From DATBRC01 sp036560485 (GTDB lineage: Bacteria > Pseudomonadota > Gammaproteobacteria > Burkholderiales > Burkholderiaceae_D), in NCBI GenBank assembly GCA_036560485.1, contig DATBRC010000058.1, forward strand, positions 1 to 5,485: a stretch of 5,485 bases of DNA, in the 5' to 3' direction. Made by a program: the position numbers and the translations under genes. Shown one piece after another: positions 1 to 5,485 of the stretch (its first letter is position 1; each line of letters opens with the position of its first letter). The notes under the pieces were generated by a model. That model did not search any database. It worked only from the letters and a program-made list of their open reading frames with translations, and was not told where the DNA came from.

Positions 1-531
1 CCAATCAGGAAAGCCCCCTAGCTCCTCCCACAAGCTACGCGGCACCCAAAGGCAAGCGCCGATCACCATGCCGACGTTGTGACGTGATGGATCGCGGTTG
101 GGAACTGGATTGAGGAATGGATCAAAGCAGCTGCCTATATCAATCAGCGTGCCATTTGCAGCGTCGTATTGGGGAAGGCCAAGGATAGCTGGTCTTTGAA
201 TAGCTGCAGCCTTTTCACGCAGAATACGCAGAGCATCAGGAAACAATTCTGCATCGTTATTAAGCAACAGAATATATTTGCCATTTGCTGCGTTCACCAT
301 ACGATTGTTACTGATGCAGAACCCGACATTCTGAGTACTTTCGATAAGTACGGCGTCAGGATAGTATTTGCGTATATGGGTTGCTGATTCGTCGGTCGAT
401 GCATCGTCGTGAACAATGATCTCAATGGGGAAGTCGCAATCTTGATTGAGCACTGAGCGCAAGCAGGCATCAATGATCGACATGCCGTTGTAATTGGCAA
501 TACAGACCGAAACGGTCGGCATCGTGCTCAT
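1..531 (-). CDS. Family 2 glycosyltransferase, N-terminal part (3' end cut by the window edge)
   Basis: This is the first 177 codons of a GT-A fold family 2 glycosyltransferase; the frame is open to base 1 with no stop, so the C-terminus lies outside the window. Seen directly: the N-terminal nucleotide-binding strand VSVCIANYNG (residues 7-16), HDDASTDES (41-49), an NVGF segment (68-71) and the metal-binding DXD-like motif LLNNDAE (89-95), followed by GACLWVPRSLWEELGGFPDW (158-177), the usual lead-in to the acceptor region. This arrangement resembles rhamnosyltransferase-like GT2 enzymes of O-antigen and capsule clusters, which act in the cytoplasm on nucleotide sugars; the actual sugar cannot be read. 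No membrane segment is visible in the part present. The start ATG at 531 overlaps the epimerase stop as ATGA, and no clear Shine-Dalgarno precedes it, so translation probably depends on coupling. A second in-frame ATG at 522 is a weaker alternative. Confidence 0.88.
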   Translation of the reverse strand, partial: MSTMPTVSVCIANYNGMSIIDACLRSVLNQDCDFPIEIIVHDDASTDESATHIRKYYPDAVLIESTQNVGFCISNNRMVNAANGKYILLLNNDAELFPDALRILREKAAAIQRPAILGLPQYDAANGTLIDIGSCFDPFLNPVPNRDPSRHNVGMVIGACLWVPRSLWEELGGFPDW

Positions 532-1439
532 GTACGTTTGAGCCATTGCCAAGTTCGTTGAATACCATCATCCAAACTGACATGGGGATGCCATCCAAGC
601 GTTGTACGGATATGAGAAAAATCAAGCACGACTTCACGAACATCGACGCCGCGCGCGACATGGTAATTTATCTGTAGTGGCAAGCCACATATCTGTTGCG
701 CGATGGTTAATACTTCATTGATCGTGTGCCCTTGCCCGCAGCCGACGTTGTACGTATTGCTGTCATCGGGAGTATTAATGACCAATACAATAGCGTCCAC
801 GACATCTTCGATATAAATGAAATCCCGAACATTTTCACCATCGCCCCATATTTCAATAGGAGTGCCTTGCAAGATATGCTGCAACACAGTGCGAATCAGA
901 CCAAACCCCTGATTGATATTTTGCTCGGGGCCATATGTATTGGAAGGCCGCAGGATGGTCACAGCATGAGATTTATTTCTGAAAGAACTGAGAAATCCTT
1001 CAATGGCAACTTTACCGGCGCCATAAAAAGAGAGTGGTGCGAGCGCTGCACTTTCGGCAACCGGATTTTGCGCGGGATTGCCATACACAGTTCCGCCTGA
1101 AGACAAAAAAATCAAGTGTGTATCGGCCTGGTCCTGCAGTTTTTCGAGTAGTTGCAATACAGGTTGTATGTTATTGAGCTCTTGAGTTGGATGCGTTGCA
1201 GAAGAGCCAGGGGTAGAGATGGAAGCAAGATGTACAACAGTGGCACATTCAGGCAGTATTTTCTTCAGCAAGGATAGATCACTCAAATCACCTGTATGCA
1301 TTATCACATTGGGATCGGGACTGATCACGATGTGACGCGAAACCACATGCACTCGCATTCCTTGTGTTGCAAGTCTTTTGGCGAGCGCAGAACCAATAAA
1401 GCCACCACCACCCAGTAATAAAATACTTTCTCGATTCAC
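528..1439 (-). CDS. NAD(P)-dependent sugar epimerase/dehydratase, extended SDR family
   Basis: A full-length 303-residue cytoplasmic protein, close to the usual 300-340 residues of UDP-glucose 4-epimerase-like (GalE/WbpP-type) enzymes that interconvert nucleotide sugars for glycan synthesis. Seen directly: the Rossmann dinucleotide loop GGGGFIG (residues 10-16), GDLSD (50-54, adenine-contact region), SSGGTVYG (113-120) carrying the catalytic serine/threonine region, the catalytic pair Y139-x3-K143 in YGAGK, LRPSNTYGP (163-171), and the substrate-pocket stretch GDGENVRDFIYIEDVVDA (199-216). All key catalytic residues are present. The end of the second strand reads VVSRH (32-36) without the acidic residue that usually favours NAD, hinting at NADP use. 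The start is GTG, overlapping the preceding gene's stop as GTGA, with a weak GGAT eight bases upstream. The exact reaction (4-epimerase, reductase or dehydratase) cannot be decided by eye; galE itself is not claimed. Confidence 0.92.
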   Translation of the reverse strand: MNRESILLLGGGGFIGSALAKRLATQGMRVHVVSRHIVISPDPNVIMHTGDLSDLSLLKKILPECATVVHLASISTPGSSATHPTQELNNIQPVLQLLEKLQDQADTHLIFLSSGGTVYGNPAQNPVAESAALAPLSFYGAGKVAIEGFLSSFRNKSHAVTILRPSNTYGPEQNINQGFGLIRTVLQHILQGTPIEIWGDGENVRDFIYIEDVVDAIVLVINTPDDSNTYNVGCGQGHTINEVLTIAQQICGLPLQINYHVARGVDVREVVLDFSHIRTTLGWHPHVSLDDGIQRTWQWLKRT

Positions 1440-2545
1440 GGTTGCTTATCCAATAATTTTGCATAAAGTGCTGCATAACGCGCGGCGCAATCATCCCATG
1501 TGCCGATTTCCTTTTTTGCCCAGTTCCTTGCGGCTTCCCCAATAAGTTTGTTCTGGTTCGGATGTTCCATAAAATGAAGGGCTTCTGCAAAATCTATCTT
1601 GGAGGATGCTAACCATCCAGTTTGCCGATGTTGAATGAAATCGCGATGCGCTGAGAGATCAGAGGCAATAATCGGCAAACCAGATGCCATGGCTTCCAGC
1701 ATAACTTGTGGTCGCCCTTCATCATGGCGGCTTAATGTGATAAGTCCGGTTGCCTTGGGAAACCACGTTCCGACTAATTCTGCCGGGTATGTCGGCCCAT
1801 GGTATTGGATCCATGAAGGCAATGCAATTTGTTCCTGCATTGGACCGAAGAGATGTAATACTCGGGTCGCGTCAAACAAATCCTCGCCCCATTCAAACAG
1901 GTCGCCTAACTTATTCTTGGTCAGTCGTGTAATGACGAGCCAATGTTGCTTGCCATCGTCGCATGGTTTTCGATGTAGTTCAAACCATGTCGTGTCTACA
2001 CCAAACGGAATGGGACAAATTTCAGCAAGATCACCAAAAGCACTTTCTAATTCGGGCTTCATCCATTCTGCATTTGGCGCAAGTATGGCGCGCCGTTGCC
2101 GTAAAACTGCGCGCAACAAAAGCTTCATACCTGGCAATTTCAGTAAACCGAAGTCAGTTCCAAGCACACTAATTACAGCAGGTGTTTTTGTGCCCCATAA
2201 TGGAAGCGCGTTTTGCAGCCAGTTGATATGTATTACATCGGCATGATTGCCTTTATAAATTTTACGCAATCGAGCAAGCAAACCAATTATTGCACCAATT
2301 GCGTTTTGCTTTTTGTTGTGCAACAGATGGGCAATGCCCCCGTGCTTTGACAGATCGTGCAACCAAGCGGCATCTTTGGTTGAGGTCGCACAGGTGGCGT
2401 GTGGAGGTAACTCACCGGGCGGTGCCCATATTGACAGTGCAAGGTCAGAGCGACGGCTTAATCCTGCAGCCAGATTTGCAATGAAGCGTCCCCGCCAGTC
2501 TTCGGCATTGCGCGGATATGACGTGCTCGACATCAGGACTTTCAT
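1436..2545 (-). CDS. Family 4 (GT-B) glycosyltransferase
   Basis: A complete 369-residue protein of the usual length for cytoplasmic GT4 enzymes, which transfer a sugar from a nucleotide donor with retention of configuration. Seen directly: an N-terminal Rossmann half beginning MKVLMSSTSYPRNAEDWRGR, where the GRF turn (19-21) takes the place of the usual glycine-rich loop; HINWLQN (106-112) and SVLGTDFG (126-133); an IPFGVD hinge segment (179-184); and the C-terminal donor half with LVITRLTKNK (203-212), HLFGP (231-235) and the family signature E286-GRPQVML-E294 (the EX7E motif) followed by AMASGLPIIASD. This last motif contacts the nucleotide sugar and is intact. No signal peptide or membrane segment is seen. 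It follows the DPM-like gene after three bases and has a good ribosome binding site. Donor and acceptor cannot be named; a hexosyltransferase in assembly of a lipid-linked or surface glycan is the likely role. Confidence 0.93.
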   Translation of the reverse strand: MKVLMSSTSYPRNAEDWRGRFIANLAAGLSRRSDLALSIWAPPGELPPHATCATSTKDAAWLHDLSKHGGIAHLLHNKKQNAIGAIIGLLARLRKIYKGNHADVIHINWLQNALPLWGTKTPAVISVLGTDFGLLKLPGMKLLLRAVLRQRRAILAPNAEWMKPELESAFGDLAEICPIPFGVDTTWFELHRKPCDDGKQHWLVITRLTKNKLGDLFEWGEDLFDATRVLHLFGPMQEQIALPSWIQYHGPTYPAELVGTWFPKATGLITLSRHDEGRPQVMLEAMASGLPIIASDLSAHRDFIQHRQTGWLASSKIDFAEALHFMEHPNQNKLIGEAARNWAKKEIGTWDDCAARYAALYAKLLDKQP

Positions 2546-2548
2546 CGA

Positions 2549-3427
2549 CTAGCCTTCGTGGTCGGTAGTGTCTATGTTTTTGTAATGCAGTGCTGAAATC
2601 TGCTCGGATACGACACCAATCAGGAACGTAAAGATAGACGAAATGAATAGCAAGGCACTCATATTTGTGAAACGTCCAACCGTCAAAAATGTATATAAAT
2701 AGTAGAAAATTCCGGTGATGAAAAAACCTGCGCTGATCGGGAGGAAAAGTTTTTGGGGCGAGAAGAGTGTACCTATCTTGATGATGATCAGCAAGAAACG
2801 CAATCCATCCTTGAGCGGGCTAATGTGACTCACACCCCCTTGCCGACGTGGGGAGTGAATAGGTACATACGTAACGCGGTAGCCAGCGCGAAAAAAGCTC
2901 ATGGTAATCGTGGTGGGATAGGAAAAACCATTCGGTAGCAAGTAAAGGAATTGACGAAATTTCGCGGCTCTGACTATCCGAAAACCGGACGTAAGATCAG
3001 CAATCGGTTGCACCACCATCCAGCTCGCGAAGCGGCTGAATACATCGTTCGCCACGGCTCGATGCAAGTTCGCTTGTGAGCCAGACTGTCGGGCACCCAC
3101 AACCATGTCATAACCTTCTCGGAATTTTTCCAACAAGCGAAAAATATCCTCTGGCTTGTGTTGCCCATCAGCGTCCATGAAAACAAGTATGTTGCCGAGT
3201 GCTGCGCGTGCACCACTTTTGATCGCTGCGCCGTTACCCATGCTATACGGATGCGAAAGCACCTTGACAGAATGAGAGTGGCAAATCTTGATGGTATCAT
3301 CGGATGAGCCATCATTCACAACGATTATTTCGGTGTCTGGGTAGTGTTTCTTTAATTGGAGAAGTAAAGATCTGAGCGATTCGGATTCATTTTTTGCTGG
3401 GATGATGATGGAAATTTTGTCGCTCAT
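2549..3427 (-). CDS. Polyprenyl-phosphate sugar synthase-like family 2 glycosyltransferase, membrane anchored
   Basis: A complete 292-residue protein of the dolichyl-phosphate mannose/glucose synthase-like branch of GT2 (relatives include GtrB and ArnC), which move a sugar from a nucleotide donor to undecaprenyl phosphate on the cytoplasmic face. Seen directly: ISIIIPAKNES (5-15), VVNDGSSDDT (36-45), GNGAAIKSGARAA (64-76), the metal-binding DADGQH (85-90), GAR (111-113), LTSGFR (145-150) and the RRQGGVSHIS basic stretch (194-203) typical of this branch. Two C-terminal hydrophobic helices (about 226-249 and 256-275) fit the GtrB-like anchor, with a shorter hydrophobic patch at 209-222. The start ATG overlaps the stop of the GT-C gene as ATGA and is served by a strong Shine-Dalgarno. 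Adjacency to a GT-C transferase suggests that it makes that enzyme's lipid-linked donor. No GtrA-like flippase gene is visible. The sugar is unknown. Confidence 0.93.
   Translation of the reverse strand: MSDKISIIIPAKNESESLRSLLLQLKKHYPDTEIIVVNDGSSDDTIKICHSHSVKVLSHPYSMGNGAAIKSGARAALGNILVFMDADGQHKPEDIFRLLEKFREGYDMVVGARQSGSQANLHRAVANDVFSRFASWMVVQPIADLTSGFRIVRAAKFRQFLYLLPNGFSYPTTITMSFFRAGYRVTYVPIHSPRRQGGVSHISPLKDGLRFLLIIIKIGTLFSPQKLFLPISAGFFITGIFYYLYTFLTVGRFTNMSALLFISSIFTFLIGVVSEQISALHYKNIDTTDHEG
2553..2557 (-). promoter_or_regulatory. Shine-Dalgarno of the GT4 gene
   Basis: On the minus strand GAAGG lies seven bases before the ATG at 2545, within the last codons of the DPM-like gene. It supports this start and the three-base gap between the two genes. 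Confidence 0.75.
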
Positions 3428-5391
3428 GGATTCGTCCCTCTTTTAGCTTTTATTTGCATATCGTTCAGCTGAAGTCTGCGTTGCTCCAACACATCCAATG
3501 TCTCGGAATCTAATTGTGATTTATCAAATTTATGAGCCTGAAGTATGGCCATTTTTGCTTCGTCAAGTTGGTTCATGTTAATGAGGAAATTGATGAGCGT
3601 ATTACGAACTTCCATATCATTAGGTTTTACTTCAACAGCTTGGTGAGCTGCAGCTGCAGCGGCAGCGCTATCATGTTTGAGACTAAAGAGAAAATCACTC
3701 CATGTGAACAATATTTTTACTTTTGAGTTTTGTTGCAAAGTTGGATTTTGTAATGCTGCCATTATCAACGATTCCATTGATTCAGGGGCGATTTTGCAGC
3801 TGGCTGCAGTTACACATTGCTGCAGACTGGCTAGGGACGCAGCAGTGCTAGCCGAAAATGGAGAATGTTTAATCCGCCCGGCTAAAGCCCTGACCCATGA
3901 TTCCTCAACTGGCATGCCTCGGTGTGAGTTCAACGCAATCAGTCCGAAAAGTCCCAAGGTGTCGGATGGCGAAAGTTCCGCCGCTTTTACAAAGTACTCA
4001 TAAGCACGTCGATAATAATCTTCTGCTTCCGTCTGAGATCCTGCCGGCAGAGCGGCATAGAAGTTGCCAATGTCAATATTGGATCGAATGGAGTTTGGAT
4101 GGTAGATGCTTGCTTTTTCTTTCATGGCGACAGGATCCCCCCATTGTGCCGCGCGCACGTAGGTAATCGCCGCCAGTACAAAAATGAACATTATTGCCAA
4201 TCCTCGACGCAACGATAAACTTTGATTGTGACGTAATGAATCAAGTAAATAATAGAACAAGGCGAGTAGAAGGCCGTAATCTGGCAGATAGTTACGATGC
4301 TCATGAACAAGTTCGAGCGGTAGTACACTGGACTCCAAGCTGTGGCCGATACAAAAGAACAAAATGCCGAATGAAGCGATCGAATATCGTCGTATTGAAA
4401 GCAGAGCTCCAATTCCGAGTAAGATTAAGCCAGCCATTGCGAATAGTGTGCTAATCGGAGACAACAAGTCTTTTGAAATCATGATGTCGTCGTGGTACAT
4501 GCCCATCTGACTGATATCAGGTGCGAATATCAAGCGAATGTAAAACCAAATGATTCGGGTCTCTGTCATTACGCGTTCTGGAAGGGTAAAGTCGCGTATG
4601 ATGTATCCACCGCTTACCCAAGCGGGATGGGTCACATTAAAGATAATCAATATTGCACATGGTAATGCTACGGTCAGCACAAACAATGCAATTAACAAGC
4701 GTTTGGTAGTTTGAGACGGGACTTGGAAACGGAAAAATGTTACCTCAGCCAACAGTATGAAAGCTGGCAGTAGTGCGCCGTTTTCCTTACTAAATAGGGC
4801 AAGTGGAGTGAAGAGAAAAAAGCTTGAGAAAACCCAAATCCAGCCAGATTTGTGTTCCATGACCTTTCGTCGGCCATGCACGTATGCAATTAATCCCAAA
4901 AACGTAAACAGGGCTGCCAAGCTAGTCATCCGCTGGACAACATAGAGTACGCCAGTAAGGTTAAGTGGATGCAGCATCCACGCCGCAGCGACTGCCAAAC
5001 TAATCCACCTTGTGGAAGCTAAATCAGGTGCATTGGACGTTTGCTGGCGATCAGTATCAAGAAGAAGTAAGGTCAGAATGTAAACACAGATACCGTTGAG
5101 CAAATGAATAATGATATTTGTTAGCTTGAAATTAAATGCATTTAATCCACCGAAATAGTAATTGAGTGCGAAACTGACCATACTGATTGGTCGTCCTAAC
5201 ATACCGGCTTCGCCCGAAAATGCCGCCCTTTTTAGATTGGTGAACGTGAGCTGTTGTAGATGCAGGGCGGTGTTATTGACGATGTTGGCTGTGTCGTCGA
5301 AAGTAAAATATCCCGATGTACCTGGGTAATAAATGGCGAAAGCAAGTGCTAGACAAGCTAGGACTAATGTCAAGGGCAAGTATTTTCGCAT
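3424..5391 (-). CDS. GT-C-type multi-span membrane glycosyltransferase with C-terminal TPR domain (TMTC/PMT-like)
   Basis: A 655-residue protein with about 11-13 hydrophobic helices over residues 5-412, then a soluble helical tail. The first long loop carries YFTFDD (28-33), the position of the catalytic acidic pair in GT-C enzymes. Further landmarks shared with the TMTC/PMT-like family are GRPISMVSFALNYYFGG (66-82), N92-x3-H96, HPLNLTGVLYVVQR (141-154), SKENG (201-205), EHRNYLP (364-370), and a linker with R413, W417 and P432 leading into TPRs. TPR-like helices lie at about 433-478 and 557-625. A Cys pair (526, 532) and a seven-alanine run (576-582) sit in the tail. Such enzymes take a polyprenyl-linked sugar and act outside the cytoplasm, so the TPR tail is inferred to be periplasmic. 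The start at 5391 is chosen because it gives a clean N-terminal MRK plus hydrophobic helix; the longer frame to TTG at 5481 reads through a terminator and another gene's end. No Shine-Dalgarno precedes 5391. A glycan polymerase or ligase role is an alternative. Confidence 0.85.
   Translation of the reverse strand: MRKYLPLTLVLACLALAFAIYYPGTSGYFTFDDTANIVNNTALHLQQLTFTNLKRAAFSGEAGMLGRPISMVSFALNYYFGGLNAFNFKLTNIIIHLLNGICVYILTLLLLDTDRQQTSNAPDLASTRWISLAVAAAWMLHPLNLTGVLYVVQRMTSLAALFTFLGLIAYVHGRRKVMEHKSGWIWVFSSFFLFTPLALFSKENGALLPAFILLAEVTFFRFQVPSQTTKRLLIALFVLTVALPCAILIIFNVTHPAWVSGGYIIRDFTLPERVMTETRIIWFYIRLIFAPDISQMGMYHDDIMISKDLLSPISTLFAMAGLILLGIGALLSIRRYSIASFGILFFCIGHSLESSVLPLELVHEHRNYLPDYGLLLALFYYLLDSLRHNQSLSLRRGLAIMFIFVLAAITYVRAAQWGDPVAMKEKASIYHPNSIRSNIDIGNFYAALPAGSQTEAEDYYRRAYEYFVKAAELSPSDTLGLFGLIALNSHRGMPVEESWVRALAGRIKHSPFSASTAASLASLQQCVTAASCKIAPESMESLIMAALQNPTLQQNSKVKILFTWSDFLFSLKHDSAAAAAAAHQAVEVKPNDMEVRNTLINFLINMNQLDEAKMAILQAHKFDKSQLDSETLDVLEQRRLQLNDMQIKAKRGTNP
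3435..3440 (-). promoter_or_regulatory. Shine-Dalgarno of the DPM-like glycosyltransferase gene
   Basis: On the minus strand GAGGGA lies seven bases before the ATG at 3427, inside the 3' end of the GT-C gene. It is the strongest ribosome binding site in the window and fixes this start, which overlaps the upstream stop as ATGA. Confidence 0.8.
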
Positions 5392-5452
5392 ATAAATAGG
5401 ATAGGATGAAAAAAGGGCGCTTTCGCGCCCTTTTAATGACCTGCTTGTGATC
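5392..5452 (-). other. 61-base intergenic spacer upstream of the operon, no clear promoter
   Basis: Between the upstream stop and the GT-C start the spacer is mostly the terminator hairpin. The 17 bases after the T-run (minus-strand CATCCTATCCTATTTAT) are pyrimidine- and A-rich and contain no Shine-Dalgarno. I see no convincing -35/-10 pair that would start transcription after the terminator; a -10 placed there would need its -35 inside the hairpin. Expression of the operon may therefore rely on read-through from upstream. Confidence 0.5.
5406..5434 (-). terminator. Rho-independent terminator (strong, possibly bidirectional)
   Basis: A perfect 10-bp inverted repeat (AAAAGGGCGC at 5411-5420 with its complement at 5425-5434) closes a 4-base loop. 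Read on the minus strand the loop is GAAA, a stable GNRA tetraloop, and the stem is followed by six consecutive T (5414-5409), the classic layout. On the plus strand the T-run is only four long, so minus-strand termination of the upstream gene is the main role. The run ends just 17 bases before the ATG of the GT-C gene. Confidence 0.9.
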
Positions 5453-5485
5453 TTAAATCTTAGGCAGATATTTGACTGCAACGGT
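5453..5485 (-). CDS. C-terminal tail of an upstream gene, possibly a type IV pilin
   Basis: Only the last ten codons and a TAA stop of this gene would be inside the window, reading TVAVKYLPKI. That a gene ends here is supported by the terminator that follows 18 bases later on the same strand. The KYLP near the end resembles the C-terminal portion of many betaproteobacterial pilins, which often end with a lysine/tyrosine-leucine-proline segment near a cysteine, but no cysteine is present here. The second frame also closes nearby (TAA at 5462-5464), so even the frame is uncertain. Treat the pilin identity as a guess; the presence of a gene end is more secure. Confidence 0.4.
   Translation of the reverse strand, partial: TVAVKYLPKI

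Noticed and set aside
726..1100. A 124-codon open frame on the plus strand
   Set aside because: It is antisense to the epimerase gene and its translation has no domain-like pattern.
1288..1590. A 100-codon open frame on the minus strand spanning the GT4/epimerase junction
   Set aside because: It is out of frame with both neighbours, which carry clear family motifs across the same bases; there is no sign that it is translated.
1635..2246. A 203-codon open frame on the plus strand
   Set aside because: It lies wholly antisense to the GT4 gene, whose motifs are intact, and its translation shows no recognisable domain, so it is a shadow frame.
3424..5391. Calling the large membrane protein a pilin oligosaccharyltransferase of the PglL/TfpO type
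   Set aside because: Its landmarks (FDD in the first loop, EHRNYLP, and the R-W linker into TPRs) fit the TMTC/PMT-like group better; I do not see a Wzy_C-type ligase signature.
5451..5481. A possible promoter on the minus strand, TTGCAG with TTTAAG about 18 bases later
   Set aside because: It matches the consensus poorly, lies inside the upstream gene's end, and would still have to pass the terminator hairpin.
1..5485. CRISPR arrays, insertion sequences, tRNA/rRNA genes or attachment sites
   Set aside because: No spaced direct repeats, transposase motifs, terminal inverted repeats or RNA-gene signatures were seen; coding sequence fills nearly the whole window.

Overview
The window is a stretch of a glycan-biosynthesis operon read entirely on the minus strand. 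The moderate GC content, tightly packed overlapping genes and protein families suggest a Gram-negative proteobacterium, perhaps a betaproteobacterium. That placement is an inference from style and cannot be proven from the sequence.

In transcription order (right to left) the layout is as follows. (1) At 5453-5485 there is the last ten codons of an upstream gene, whose tail (TVAVKYLPKI, stop) loosely resembles type IV pilin C-termini. (2) At 5406-5434 there is a strong intrinsic terminator with a perfect 10-bp stem, GAAA loop and U-run. (3) At 3424-5391 there is a large multi-span GT-C-type glycosyltransferase with a C-terminal TPR domain, similar in architecture to the TMTC/PMT superfamily. 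(4) At 2549-3427 there is a membrane-anchored family 2 glycosyltransferase of the dolichyl/undecaprenyl-phosphate sugar synthase type. (5) At 1436-2545 there is a soluble GT-B family 4 glycosyltransferase. (6) At 528-1439 there is an extended-SDR nucleotide-sugar epimerase/dehydratase. (7) From 531 to the left edge there is the N-terminal 177 codons of a second family 2 glycosyltransferase, cut by the window.

The five operon genes are joined by three 4-nt stop/start overlaps (ATGA, GTGA, ATGA) and one 3-nt gap, so they are almost certainly co-transcribed and translationally coupled. A reasonable reading is that the epimerase makes a nucleotide sugar, the soluble transferases build a short glycan or act in a larger polysaccharide pathway, the DPM-like enzyme loads a sugar onto a polyprenyl phosphate, and the GT-C/TPR protein uses that lipid-linked sugar on the periplasmic side.

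The most interesting point is the right end. A GT-C transferase with a TPR domain starts only 15 bases after a strong terminator that follows a possibly pilin-like gene. If the upstream gene is a pilin, the operon would be a candidate pilin or surface-protein glycosylation locus fed by terminator read-through. The evidence for the pilin is only ten residues. The remaining genes look like an ordinary surface-glycan cluster. No RNA genes, mobile elements, CRISPR arrays or long repeats were seen, and there is no gene-free stretch above 300 bases.
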